NCBI GenBank assembly: GCA_000697055.1
Contig: JNDT01001506.1
Location: 1-46,571, forward strand
Source of the DNA: Saksenaea vasiformis B4078
Lineage: Eukaryota > Mucoromycota > Mucoromycetes > Mucorales > Saksenaeaceae
Reading direction: 5' to 3'
Length of the DNA stretch: 46,571 nucleotides
A program made the position numbers and the translations under genes. Shown one piece after another: positions 23,401 through 34,913 of this stretch. Below the pieces are notes generated by a model. It saw nothing but the letters and a program-made list of their open reading frames with translations, made no database searches and was not told the DNA's origin. Position 1 is the first letter of the stretch; each line of letters begins with the position of its first letter.

Positions 23401-25147
23401 AGGGTGAGCGTTCGGAAAGGCTATCCTTCTTTCTTTCATTCATTCCCTCTTTCTCTCCCTCTCACATCTATCCTCCATTCCTTTTTCGTGTATGTCTACG
23501 TGCCAGTTTCTGCGTCTCATGTATGGATAGTACCTGGCGTACAAGGACGAGTATTCTCCTCCAGAACACGTCCTACCACATTGACATGCCCACCCAAACA
23601 GTGGCTAGAAGAAAACAAGAAATCCAGTGAGGTAAGGGAAGGTAAGAAAAAGAAACGGGAAAGAAGTTGTAGCGGACACGTTAGGGATGGCAACACATCG
23701 CAAACGTATTCAAACGTCTTGGGAGGAGGACACGCCAAAACAATACCGTCATTTCATCCCAAAGAAAAGGAAGAAACCTACCGGGGAAAAAGAAAACAGA
23801 AGAGAAATAGAAGAAATAAGAAAGAAAAGAAAAAGGGGAAAAAAAATATAACACAGATACATAATATACCGGCACCTGCAGACCGCTCACGTTGTTCTTG
23901 CGAGATGCTTTTATTGTGGTGTCTGCAATGAACACTTGTTCTCGCAATGGAAATCCCATCCATCCATGAGAAAAATAAAAAAAATAAAAAGGGAAGAGCA
24001 CCAAGGGTAAATCAAAAATGAGAAGAAGAAGAAGGGAAAAAGGAGAAAGGTAACTTGCTCCGCGACACACACAAACCTGGTCAAAGGAAATGATCCATGC
24101 CATTTTCCAGTAATCATAAGAAGATAATAAATGTCTGGAGGAGAAATATCGTGCACGAGATGCTAGCAGACACGGACGAGCAGAGGTAGAGGAATAGACA
24201 GAGAAGAGAAATAAGTTCATTAGACTTACCGAAGTGGGAAACACTTTTAAAAAGCGTTCATACTCTTCACGAATGGCGGGAAGATCGCCTGTCTGTTGAA
24301 CCTCAGCGAGCAAACTTTGCCATGCATCCACATCGTACTGAAACTCTTTGACCCGCTGTTCCAATTTTTTTCTTTTAACACTAGCTTTGCTTTCAGGCTC
24401 GGTTTTGGCAACGCTAATCTCTGTTTTGGCTTGCAATGCACCAGGCGGGATTTGCCAAGAAGCCGGTGCATTCATAAAAGGCGCGTTTTGTGAGCCATTT
24501 TCATTAGCTGGCGAAAGATCAACGTCATTTTGTTCTGACATATCAGTAGTAGTAGTAGTAGTAGTAGTAGGTTGAACAGGATCCAAAACAGACACCTCTG
24601 CAGGCGTCTCAGTTCCTTCCATTATTTGCGCAGAAATACTTTCCATAGGCTGAACAGCGTCTTCCTCTGGAGCCACGGCTGGCGCTTCGGTAGACTGTGA
24701 CGTTTCTACAGGCGTATCTAGCGCTTCTGTAGCTACTGCAGGCATTTCCACAGGTGCAATGGAAGTGTCCGCAGGCTGATCTGGCGTTTCCACAGAAGGA
24801 ACTGATTCATCTTGCGAAAATGGAACTTCCGCAGACAATGCTGGCATATCAAAAGATGTTTTGTCTGTTGTTGCTAATGCTGCTGAATCCTGTACCATAT
24901 CTTCATCTTCAACTAGATCCGCTTGAGGAGGTGTGTCGTATTCATCTGCCGAAAACTCTTGTTGGTTTCCGTCAGCTTGTGCTATTTGAGGCTCAACTTC
25001 AGGTATCGTAGTCGATTGTGGATCATATTCCTCGATCGGATTTTCAGAGGTATTTTGTTGCATCTGTGCCTCTTCCATGACGGTATCCTTTTCGTCTGTG
25101 GAATGGCTGGGATTGTACATGGTAGTTGCCGGTGTGCCCGCGTCCAT
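20465..25147 (-). CDS. RNA14: Rna14/CSTF3, mRNA 3'-end cleavage factor subunit
   Basis: Twelve exons (24230-25147, 23100-23387, 22903-23043, 22714-22854, 22440-22666, 22025-22379, 21896-21974, 21691-21828, 21480-21632, 21347-21427, 20667-21286, 20465-20608) give about 1094 residues. Residues 1 to about 240 are acidic, low complexity, with eight Thr near 193. From about 270 the HAT-repeat array runs to about 840, with family hallmarks YERFLKVFPTS, DLWKFYLGYIRR, LDLWKQYIRWEKSNPL, YMQFARRTEG and DNNTRALFERTL. A Glu/Lys/Gln-rich coiled coil (about 560-640) is inserted between HAT repeats, an unusual extra. The C-terminus is Ala/Pro-rich then Arg/Gly-rich. Rna14 dimers hold Rna15 and Pcf11/Clp1 in cleavage factor IA in the nucleus. 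The first intron (842 nt) is far longer than the others. Confidence 0.92.
23388..24229 (-). other. unusually long first intron of RNA14 (842 nt)
   Basis: It is bounded by GTAAGT (24224-24229 complement) and CTTCTGTAG before exon 2. Joining the flanking exons gives KVFPTS followed by PRHWLAYLDLELKYSNFNEV, matching the HAT continuity of CSTF3. Other introns in the gene are 37-75 nt. Much of it is purine-only on the plus strand (about 23760-23850 and 23960-24060), so the transcript side is polypyrimidine. No further exon is needed for family continuity. Confidence 0.75.
24546..24571 (+). repeat. (AGT)n trinucleotide repeat inside RNA14 coding exon
   Basis: About eight AGT units (plus strand) lie in frame within exon 1 of RNA14 and encode a run of Thr on the minus strand. 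Repeat-length variation would keep the frame. Confidence 0.8.
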
Positions 25148-25683
25148 GGTCCAATCGCTTTGAAAAAAAAACAATACGCTGTTGACGTCAAGGTTTCGTG
25201 ACTGTGAAATCGAGACACACAGGTCAAGCGCATGAATTTCCCCCAAGAAAAGAAAAGATAGCCTCCCTGGCATCGAGAGAAATTCTACTACCATGATGGT
25301 TAAAAAAGAAGAGCTTCTGAAGCATTTGAAGAATTAACTATCTTGCGGACTGTGTTTCATAGGTATCGGATCTACTTTTCGAATGATAATGACGACACGA
25401 GAAGGACAAATAACTTAGACAAACCGTCCTCGTCTATAGTTGTAACAGATGCATCACTTAAATAGACCATGACAAAAATTCATTCCATCGGTTAACCACG
25501 GATGCTTTTCTTTATGCTGCTGGGGTCAAAAGTTTATTATCATCCACTCATCCATGATGACTTTACAGTGTTCGTCAAGATCTACACAGATTTGTTTAAT
25601 GGGTTCCGTCTTGGCAAATCTCCATGTTGATAGAAGGATGCAATGCTAGTTCAAACAAAAAGTAAAAGGGGGGAATCACCAAT
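25148..25683. promoter_or_regulatory. RNA14 upstream region / WDR20 3' region
   Basis: 536 bp separate the RNA14 start codon from the WDR20-type stop codon on the same strand. No TATA consensus is clear and no other gene is seen. It must hold the RNA14 promoter and the WD-repeat gene's 3' end. Confidence 0.45.
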
Positions 25684-28157
25684 TCATGAGGGAGTGGGCC
25701 TCTGCCATACGCTGACCCTTCCTCGCTTATCGGTTGTCACAATAACATCTTCACGGAAATAGACGCCCGTGCAAGGATCCGCATGGATAGTTTGGACCAT
25801 TGTGGGCGGTAGGAATGGGACCTCGTTTTTTGCAGGTGCAAGGTGCACCGTAGGTGACCTGTCGTGGATTGCACTAAGGATATTTGGCACCGGGCCATTT
25901 GTAGATGAAACAGAAGCGCCGCGATGACGAGAAGACGATTTCTATAAAAGACTAAGGAAAACAGACACATTTTTAAGGTTGGCTTACTGTCTTTGGTCGA
26001 TGGAGCGCATTGACGGAGAAGTCCCAAAGAATCAACTTTGCATCTTCTCCCACGCTGGCAAATCGATATAATTTTTCGTCACATCGCCAAGGATCAAAGG
26101 CCACACTCGTAACCTATTCATCATAAGTGTCTATAGGTAGTATCTGCTAACTTACCCAAGAGCTATGGCCTTGGCATCTGGCTATGATGCGTTGTTCTCG
26201 AAAAGCCCATATTGTTACTAAATCATCCTGACCACCTACAAGGACATAATGGCCATCTGGACTCCATGCAACGCAGGTCAGGCCCCCGTAATAGCCTTGA
26301 TAGACATCATATAACCTAGGAGCAACATTACATTTGTACTGCCGGCAAAATGATAAAGCTTACTGTTCATGTACAAAATTAATTATGCGTAGTGCACCGT
26401 CAAGGCCAACTACAGCAACATGCTGGCAATCAGGTGAAAAAGCAAAAGCTGACACATATATATATATACACGTAATGTTTGTTATCAACAAGGCACTGTT
26501 GGAAAGTTGCACTCAAACCTGTTATGGATTTGTCTGATATCTGCCAGTGTGACACAGGGTTGCATTTGGATTTCGGGGGCGGCTTTGTGACGCGAAAGGT
26601 GGGACCTTTCAGGCCATAGCCATCACTTACACTTCCATTTTCGCCAACATTGTCATCAGGATGAAACACATCGTCCTCCTTTTCCTTGTCAAATATCATG
26701 ATAGATCCATCCTTGAATGAGGCCATGAACAAATTCTCGGAACCCTGTAGCCATTTGATCATCGTCACTGCGGACGAATTCATCACGTTCTAATAGTAAA
26801 GACAAATCCGATCAACCTACTACATTCTTGTTTCTTTTCTGAAAAAGGTTTCAAAGTCGCTTACTCCTTTATTTATTCGGCCATACTTGTTGCAAAGAGG
26901 ATCGAACCAGATAATATCACCTGAAGTGAATCCAATAATGATGTCCAGGTGATCGGCTCCTCGTGTTAAGAGATTGACATCATGGGTGGTGGGAGCTGCT
27001 TTAGAGAACACAACCCGGGAAAGCGGCTCCTGCAAATATTTCCCTTTTTCGTTAAGTAACACGACAATAACTTTGTGTATGTGCCTTCTCACCTTGGGAT
27101 GACAAGCCACATCCATCCATACGAAGTTGTATCCACAATTGTAGAACAAATTGGTATCTTCGCTTGTCCTTGCAACCAAGATCTTGGCCAGGTTGTCATT
27201 GGTTACGATCCGTTGTACAAAGCTCGACGATGTTTTGGTGATATTTGTTTTTGGTTTTCGTGGACTTCTTCCCAATGTATGGTTGCGTGTAAGGAAAGAA
27301 AGGGTGGAGGAAGATAAAGGCGATGGCGAGGTATTACTCTCGAGAGAAGAGCCAAGGATTGGCATCGAAGATGAGGAAGATGTGGTCAGATCCTCGGGAA
27401 TCAATGAGGGTTTTCTTTCACGTAGGTGTCCGGAGGAACCACTCGAAAGCGATGGTGAACGAAATGGCTCTTCATCCGAGTCGGGGTTATTCGAAGCAAA
27501 GAGACGACGAAAGCTACGCGCACCAGGCTGTGGCTCGTATCGTTGCAAATGATTCGTTGTAGTTTCCCTGTATTTAATGGATACAAGACTGGCTCTTGTA
27601 CCAACAGCAAAATGAGGGGCAATGGATCGAAAAAATATCTGATGTGCCATACGATAGACGCCCTCAGGTGTGTTCAGCTGCTTGCACTCATGGTCCGGTG
27701 TGGATGGTGGGTAGGGCGGTAAACGTGGGGAATTACAATTGCTGCCATCTCCAGCAGAATGTCTTCGCGTCAGGAAGAGTCCGCTATTGTGTGATGCCGT
27801 CTACAATGAAACAAATGAGTTTCAAATGAAAAAGGTAGATAAAATATTTCAAGGTACAGTGCTGTCGACCATAAATAGGTCCCTTGAAGTGCCTCAAGTT
27901 TGCGTGGATTAGAATGGTGGTGGAATGCGTTGCTATATGCTCAGCCGAGAAAGGAATGTTACTGTTTCGTAACTCTGAGAATAGGAGAACGAAAAAAAGA
28001 AGTGGACCCTGTTTACAGTCACCAGCTGAACAGGAAGAGGGGGAAAATGAAACCACGCTACCCAAAAAAGAAAAAAAGAGAGAGAGAAGCTTCGGTCTGT
28101 GCGCCCCTTCTTCCTTGTACTTTTTAAATTGATTTTCTCCGTAGAAGTCTGGGCCAT
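25684..28157 (-). CDS. WD-repeat protein of the WDR20/CreC family (deubiquitinase cofactor)
   Basis: Seven exons are solid: 27093-27800, 26865-27029, 26519-26789, 26364-26448, 26156-26315, 25988-26113 and 25684-25941, all in phase, 590 residues. After a Ser/Pro/Arg-rich N-terminal region come family segments with WD repeats: [88 protein letters not shown] and, at the end, [21 protein letters not shown]20 and fungal CreC activate a USP12/46-type deubiquitinase (CreB in Aspergillus) linked to carbon regulation. The exon at 27800 starts in phase 0 right after TAG, so an upstream exon with the start codon is required. ATG 28157 ([12 protein letters not shown]) is a candidate, but its splice partner is not resolved. 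Confidence 0.85.
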
Positions 28158-29804
28158 CGTAACTAAATACCTTGGTGTAGACTATTAGATTTTATCGGCA
28201 AGCTTGCTTCGTCAAAGGAAAACAAATAGACTGCATAAATGCTAGTCATTTAGATTGAGAAGGTGCTGCATGTATCATCAGAAGACACAGTAGTAATTAC
28301 AATCAATTCACATGATCTTTCAGAAGATGTCAGCTCCTAGAGCGGCTCAGCAGGAAATAGCACGGAAATCGATGCATTAGCACCGCGGATCCGTTGAACA
28401 GGACAGATGGAGTTGCTTCGCTGAACCACCAGAATCCTCCTTCCTTGGGGGATGGAACTGTTCAGAGAGTAAAGTTATAAGCTAGACTACCAGGATCATC
28501 ACAGCGAAGAATTGTTCTTGCTGTGGAACCGTGACACGGATATAGATACTACGTTGCCCTTAAAAGCAAGGCAGATGTAACGCACATTAACACCGTTAAG
28601 CAAATGCCGTTTTTTAATGCTCTGCCGTTTTATACATTGAACTAGAGACATCTCCACCCCATTCAGATGCTGAATACCGTAGTAAGTCCATGCTACAAGG
28701 GTCGGAAACATTCAAACGCATGTAGCAGGAAATTGCACCGTTCTCACACCAAGTAACTTATCAACAAGATCAAAATGAGCAGCCACAATTTCTGTACATA
28801 GGGCGGTGTCGAGACTTTTTTTTCCTAATACGCTCTTTGTTCCTGGCACCCTCAATTTGTTTTTTGCACTTTTTACATTCTGTAGGCTCTCGATAACTGG
28901 CGCAATCAGACAGCAAAGCGAGCACCACCACCACCACCACCACCACCACCACATCGATCCAGACCCATATGAAAGTGAGACGACGCTGCGTTTACGTAGT
29001 TGATAAGGGATTTGCCTGCGTGATTTTCAATAGACTATAATAGCACCTGAAGGTAACTTGTCGTACAAGTGATACGATGGGGATGGCGTTGACACGACTC
29101 ATAGCGATCGCTTGACGGGCATTTTATGTCAAAGGCACCATTATGAAAAACGTTGCCAACGACCGTGTTTGAAAGGACATGGAAGTATATTTATTCTAAC
29201 GTAGGATGTAAACGGATAGCATAACTTCTGGATCCTGTTTCCCGTGGTGTTCAATGCTGCTCAAATAGAGAAACACTGTTTTCAACCATCATCATACCAG
29301 TGCAATATTAGATTCATACAGAGAGTGGCATATTCTGCTACAAGATATTGAAGCTAAATCAAGGATCCTGTGAACTTTGACGTTTCCGTCTCGGACAAAA
29401 GGTCTGTACATCACACAGAAAGTAGTTTTACACAAGAGAATATTTTTACCATTTGGGAATGAATTCACTCCTCGGAATTTCAAAAATGATTTTGTCCGAA
29501 CAGATGATGACTACCACGACTTGATGATCGGAGGAAAATAGAGTTTGACAACAAGAAATCTGCAGTCTGCGTATAAGAAAGTATATCTCAGAAGACGCGT
29601 ACCACAGTAAAAAGCTTTGTGTGGTTAATCCTGATAGTACGAATTATTATTCGTTTGTATAGTGAGGGATTGGGCAGCTGTGTCAGCGTTTGATGAGAGA
29701 GAGAGATCTGTCATGATGTTGACAGTCACGGTGATAAAATCTCATCCCACATTTGAAGTCCGGAATCAATGGTTGTGTGATTTATCCAAACGCCTTTACG
29801 TCCC
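28158..29804. other. intergenic with CAC microsatellite, no gene recognised
   Basis: 1.65 kb between divergent WDR20-type and ADE8 genes. A minus-strand open stretch (28712-28950) reads partly like protein (SLDTALCTEIVAAHFDLVDKLL) but runs into the repeat and has no start. It may be a relic. The ADE8 promoter must lie at the right end; no TATA consensus is obvious. Confidence 0.45.
28922..28952 (+). repeat. (CAC)n microsatellite
   Basis: Ten perfect CAC/CCA units in a row in non-coding sequence. The Trp-run or Val-run open frames on the opposite strand are by-products of this repeat. Confidence 0.9.
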
Positions 29805-30428
29805 ATGAGCTCCATGCCTACTATTGTTGTCCTCATTTCTGGCTCGGGTACTAACCTGCAGGCACTCATTGATGCTGTTGAGTCGGGACGTCTGCAGGCC
29901 AAGATTAGTTTGGTCGTTTCGAACCGTAAGAACGCGTTTGGGCTTGAACGAGCGGCCAAAGCCAATATTCCGACACAGACCTTTTCGCTCAAGCAGTTCA
30001 AGGATCGTGGTCAGTCAAGAGTTGATTTCGACGTGCATGTGGCCAAGGCCATTCAAGAATATAAGCCCGACTTGGTTGTTTTGGCTGGCTGGATGCATAT
30101 TTTATCTTCTGAGTTTTTGTCGTACTTCCCACGTAACAACGTGATGAATTTACACCCTGCATTGCCTGGTCAATTTGACGGTGCGCACGCTATCGAACGT
30201 GCCCTGCAAGCCTACAAGGAGGGTCGTATCAAACACACGGGTGTCATGGTTCACAAAGTCATTGCGGATGTCGATCGTGGTGATGTCATTTTACAACGCG
30301 AAGTACCTATTCTCGAGACGGATACACTTGAGGATCTTGAAAACCGAATCCATGCGGTGGAACATGAAATTATTGTTGAAGGGACACAACAGTTTTTGCA
30401 TTTGCTAAAGGAGAATGAAGGAAAGTAG
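29805..30428 (+). CDS. ADE8: phosphoribosylglycinamide formyltransferase (GART)
   Basis: Single exon, 207 residues, the usual size for monofunctional GART. It transfers a formyl group from 10-formyltetrahydrofolate to GAR, the third step of de novo purine synthesis in the cytosol. The N-terminal phosphate loop VVLISGSGTNLQALIDA (residues 8-24) is intact. The catalytic Asn115 and His117 sit in VMNLHPALPGQFDGAHA, and the catalytic Asp lies in IADVDRGDVI (Asp157). The folate-site segment VVLAGWMHILS is present. The start at 29805 has an alternative Met three codons later (MSSMPT). Intronless structure contrasts with most neighbours. As in yeast, the activity is encoded alone, not fused to other purine enzymes. 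Confidence 0.97.
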   Translation: MSSMPTIVVLISGSGTNLQALIDAVESGRLQAKISLVVSNRKNAFGLERAAKANIPTQTFSLKQFKDRGQSRVDFDVHVAKAIQEYKPDLVVLAGWMHILSSEFLSYFPRNNVMNLHPALPGQFDGAHAIERALQAYKEGRIKHTGVMVHKVIADVDRGDVILQREVPILETDTLEDLENRIHAVEHEIIVEGTQQFLHLLKENEGK

Positions 30429-32112
30429 GAGTTGTTTGTACATATTCCATGCTTAATATGAAAAAAATGGTTTGGCACCTACCCTTTTTTTTTTTCCTTA
30501 CACCATGCGTCTTCAATGTACATTTGGCAGGAAACTTGATCGTCAACAAAGCTTGTCATGCAAGGATTGCCACCCAACCTCCTTTGAACCCCCCTTTAGT
30601 CTTTTAAAAGATCGACATAACATTTCAAGGTCGCATCTAACCAATGAGACGCGTACCAAGAAGAAGAAGAAAAAGGCAAGCCGTTGGACTGAATATTATA
30701 TGATCTACATCATTCTGTTCCATGTCTATTTATTAATTATCCATGCACTACTAGTATGCCAAGACTGGATTTGACGATGTTGCTGAACGTATGCAGACTG
30801 CCCCATTCGGAAACTGCTTAGCAGCACGGGCATGTTGTCAACCAAAGGAGAAATAGGAGCAAATTGGACTTGCATGAATCGGTTAGATTGAATCATCACA
30901 CGAATCGACAAGTGAGGGGCCATTCAATGGTTGCAAGGGAAAGAATAGCTCGAAACTTGGATCTCAATGCTACTGGTGCTTTCAATACTATCGGTGCTTC
31001 CAACCTTTCTATGTGTCCATTTTTACTGACTAAAAGAGATAGTCATTGTCGTTATGTGATATGCGCGCATTTGCCTCTTTCTAAAACAATATTACGTAGA
31101 ATGACTCTTCGTACCAGTGAAGGTCCTACTGTGCACTATTGTAATTGAGTCGAGGAGTGCAGTAGAGGACCCTCTTGATAAAGTGAAGATGTCCCTTGAT
31201 CAAACGTTCTTAACTGTTGTATTTTGGAAGACACCACTATCCATTGCTATTTTGTTCTCTCTCTACTCGTTCCAAACGGCCTTCTCGCTGTTCAAAATCT
31301 TTGTGTGGTTAGGTGTCCTATTGCAAAGAATGTGACACGTGCATATCTAAATTGGCGATATTTTGTTACGGAGAGTGCTGTTAGCCATAGCTTTTTCTCC
31401 ACTTGCACGATGGAAGGTCAAGGAGGTAAACCGAAACATACCAGTCGCTGTGTCAATGGAAAGAAAGAAGGGACCTCACATCCCGCACCAATGATTCAAT
31501 GAAATCTAACAACTCCGAAATGCGTCCCTTTTTTTTTCAAGTGCCCTTTTTTTTCTTTTACTTCGTGATGATGGTCAGACTCCGATAATCCGCGTACAGG
31601 ATACACTTAGATTGATAGACTGCTGTTCCAAGACGAGTTGTCTTTTTATTGTTTGACAGGAGTGCATATAATGCACTGCATGGGTAACAGTGGATGTTGG
31701 AAAAGTTGTCGGAAGTTGTCTAGGAAATATTCCGAGATCGTTTATACATACATGCGTTCATAGAATAATCCACCAGAACCTTCTTCAAAGTCCATAAAAA
31801 AGTAACTCTTCCCAATCATGTCGTTTACAGTCATTGGTGGTTTATTCCCATTTTTTTTTCTTCTCTCTCTTTTTCTTTCGGTTTAAGACACAAACAAACT
31901 TAAACATGATATATCCTAGCACGATAGAGGTTCGGTCCAGGTTCGGTAGGAACAGTGCTGTCTAGACCACTGACGTCGAATGTTGAGACACTTTCAAATC
32001 ACCATAGTTTATGCATAAAAAGCCTTGCAAAGGAGGAATAAAAGGGATGTAAAACACAGACGAAGGAAAAAAGAAAAAGAAAAGAAGAAAAAAAAAGAGG
32101 CAAGAGAAAAGT
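30429..32112. other. intergenic between ADE8 and HMG-box gene (convergent)
   Basis: About 1.7 kb of 3'-3' spacer. Poly-T runs are present near 30485-30495 and 31530-31560. Plus-strand frames at 30472-30774 and 31224-31502 lack coding character. Nothing else is seen. Confidence 0.5.
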
Positions 32113-33231
32113 TTACAATGATTCTGGAGGATTGATCTCTGGCTGCCAGGCCATGACAGGTACATTGGTTGCGGTTGACGCGACGGGTGGTGGTGGCGGT
32201 GGAGGCAATGTAGTAGTAGCGGTAGTGGTGGTGGTAGTGGTGCTGGTAGTAGTAGTAGTAGTCGAGTCACCATTCAATTTGGGTTCATCATTTGTATCTT
32301 CTTTGGCAGTAAAAACATCCTCTTCTTCACCTCCAGAGGCTAACATTGGATCACTTCCCAATGGATCAAACGATTGACCAGGCGATGACATGACGGAGGC
32401 AGTGACAGACTCACCAACAGGATGTGTGCTAGTATAGGATTTCATTGCTTCTTCATACTCTTCCATTTCTTTCTTGTACATATCGTAATATTTCTTAAGG
32501 AGACAACGTTTTTTAGTGAATGATATTTCGGAAGATTGGGATAAAATATTACCTGTTTTTCTTCTTTTTTAAGACTTTTCCACCTTTGTCCGAGGATCTT
32601 TGTTACTTCGCCGAGGTTTTCTTGGGGGTACTGATCCTTGATCTTATCACGTTCCAATCGACAGTAGAGGAAAAAGACGTTACCAGGACCTTTTGGAGCA
32701 TTAGGGTCCTTTTTTCTTCGTGGAGGCTTTGTTCCTAACATTTTATCTAGTCGATTATGTTTGCTTGATTGTCTCTATAGTTTTGACTTTAGTTATTATT
32801 TTATGTTCATCGTATTATATTTATAATATACCAATTCAGGATCATCATGGGACAATAATTCAGATCCAATATCAGAGTGGTCACTATCAACACTGGGCTG
32901 TATTTTCTCCATTCGGTCCAGTAAAAATCTATTTAACTTTCTGTGTTAAATAGAATGATAGTTAATAGATAAGTTAGGTACATACGTCCTTTCCAGTTTG
33001 AGATGCTTAATGCTTTTGCGCGCCTTATAGAGTCTCACATTAAGCGAGTCATTTTCCTGCCATTGCGTAAGATAAAAATGAAGACATAGATTACAGTATA
33101 CTTACTTCTTCAATGTCTCGAATGCGTTTCTTTAGTTCCTTATATTTAGCTCTATATTTAATGTCTTATAGAGTAACAAGCTTAGTTACAAAAAGGAAAA
33201 GGGAAAGTAAAGAAGTCTTACCGTCTGCCAT
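32113..33231 (-). CDS. HMG-box protein of the Nhp10/nht1 type (INO80 complex)
   Basis: Six exons (33222-33231, 33106-33164, 32986-33056, 32832-32928, 32553-32774, 32113-32493) give 279 residues. The first exon is only 10 nt. Residues 1-65 form a coiled coil (YKELKKRIRDIEEENDSLN then RKSIKHLKLERTFLLDRME), as seen in Nhp10-like INO80 subunits. A single HMG box follows at about 100-168 (KDPNAPKGPGNVFFLYCRLE, LGEVTKILGQRWKSL, YYDMYKKEMEEYEEA). The tail is acidic, then Thr- and Pro-rich runs. HMG boxes bend DNA. In Nhp10 and S. pombe nht1 the box and the coiled coil anchor a module of the INO80 remodeller. The coiled coil argues against a simple Nhp6-type protein. Assignment to INO80 is by architecture only. 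Confidence 0.8.
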
Positions 33232-34716
33232 GTTCAGTTTGGCGCGTGATCAGATGGAGCGATCGTATGTTTTGGGGGAATAAAAAACAAAAAAAAATTA
33301 AAATAAAAGAAAAAGAGCGTAGAAAAAAAAAAGGGAAGCGGAAGGGGAGCTCCAAAAAAAAAAATTATTATTGGTTTCATTCGTACTTGATCAAAAGGAT
33401 TCACAAATGCCATGGCAAAAGGCCCCACGCAAATCCCCGGAGGCTGATTATTTAACCGTTATACTGGAAATCGAAACAACACCTGCTTCGGGCTGTTGTT
33501 GGCCATTTGGTTCTTTTTCTTTTTTACGTGGCGCTTTCACCTGATTGATTCATTTCTTCTATACTAAATTTAGCCCTCTGAATTCAACTGAATTATATCA
33601 TACAACGAGGTATAATGAATATACAGTAGTAGACCTAAAAATTCTTGCTATGTTGTTCTTCTTCATGGAAACCCTTTCCATCCATTCAACTACCCATTTT
33701 TGGTATCTGACTTGGAATCCCGTTTATAAGAGTCCTTAAATACAAATCATCATATCGATATGTTAGTTTCTTTGGTTAGATCATGGAGAGTGCTCTTTTT
33801 TTTTTCTTTTTTTCTTTTTTCCTTTTGCTTGACTCACGATGGTTACGTCTATGGCATGTGCTTTTTTTTTTTTTTTTTTACTCCTCGCTGTTACCATGGA
33901 TAGTCTCATTCCTCTCACTTTTACAATGTGGACAAATAGAGCATAAAAGTTACCAATCATGCAAATGACTAGTGGTACAGCCGTACTTTTTTAGGTTTCC
34001 CTGGTACGATGTACACATTTTTTCATCTTCCTCCTTATGTGTTGATGCAAATTGATTTTACATTCGATACGAAGTTCTATGATTTCACACTGTCCATCCT
34101 AACAAATGAATACACAACTGGATAAGCTGCTTCCATTTACAATAGCAAGATGTGTTCCTCTATAACGTCCGTAGCAGGGTATAGTTATAAACGTCTATTA
34201 TTACACTCTGTCATTTGTACGTAACCCCTTACGACTTTCCTTTCCCAAAAGAGCTAGCAGTTGATTTCAATTTTCTCTTTTTATCCCAACGGAACCCAAT
34301 AAACGCACTCACAGTTGTAAGGATCATCAAGCTTCGTCTTCTCTCTCTTCTTTTTGACAGAGAAAAAAGCTATATAAAGGCACCGTGTCCATATAGCATC
34401 CTTGTTTATATAGGGCCCTGCCATTTCCTTGTCAAAATACACGTTAGCTGCCTTTCCTCTTTATTGTTTTCCATAAGTCTGGTTGACCATCTGCCCAATC
34501 CTATAGCGATCAAACAAAAGTTGTTTATTTATTCGGTTTAGCAACATGCATCATCCATATGAGTCTTGTGAAGCTTCTAGCCTAAGAATTCATGTTTATG
34601 AAGGATACTCGCTTGTCACGCAAATCCTATACAGCCAACACTCATTACGGTTTTCCGGTTCGCATTGAAGGTAAGCGATGTTTGACGAGTATAGATCTTA
34701 TTTCTTGACGTCTTAG
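33232..34716. other. intergenic, HMG-gene promoter side
   Basis: Near 33290-33365 the plus strand is purine-rich (A-runs), immediately upstream of the HMG gene. An isolated consensus TATA box, TATATAAAGG (34371-34380), has no convincing gene downstream. A small two-exon plus reading (34592-34670 and 34717-34751) is possible but overlaps a better minus-strand coding relic. Confidence 0.4.
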
Positions 34717-34905
34717 CTACTCAGAAATCCTCTGTTCGACGATCTTCTTAAGAACCATGGCAACTTCCTTTTTTCCATTCGGCATATCAATAACAAGGGT
34801 GAACAATTTGTAGGAAACACAATTCACGGTCCCTACTGCAGGAACGGCTCCGGCCCGACAGTCCCACATGAAAACGTTTTCTAAAGTCAAACGAGAGGGA
34901 TCTCC
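34717..34905 (-). pseudogene. coding relic, 62-residue open block of unknown family
   Basis: On the minus strand a 63-codon block begins right after an acceptor-like GTGCTTAG (complement of 34906-34913) and ends in TAG at 34717-34719. It has marked protein character: LTLENVFMWDCRAGAV, YKLFTLVIDMPNGKKEVA and VLKKIVEQRI, an alternating strand/helix pattern. No start codon or upstream exon could be tied to it. It sits about 830 bp from the TnpB/Fanzor-like relic on the same strand, so it could be part of a mobile element or an exon of a lost gene. Family not recognised. Confidence 0.45.
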
Positions 34906-34913
34906 CTAAGCAC

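Noticed and set aside
23404..23931. 175-codon plus-strand frame inside the RNA14 intron
   Set aside because: Low-complexity Lys/Arg/Ser composition produced by the purine tract; no start context or motif.
24060..24165. possible extra RNA14 exon containing YWKMAW, resembling the HAT start
   Set aside because: Direct joining of exon 1 to 23387 already gives the family-continuous PRHWLAYLDLEL. An added exon would duplicate that segment and its phase is not supported.
28712..28954. Trp-run open frame
   Set aside because: The start is generated by the CAC repeat. Only a short inner part has coding character and it lacks a start.
34592..34751. two-exon plus-strand micro-ORF (37 aa) downstream of a TATA box
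   Set aside because: The second exon lies antisense to the much more protein-like minus-strand block 34717-34905; likely chance.
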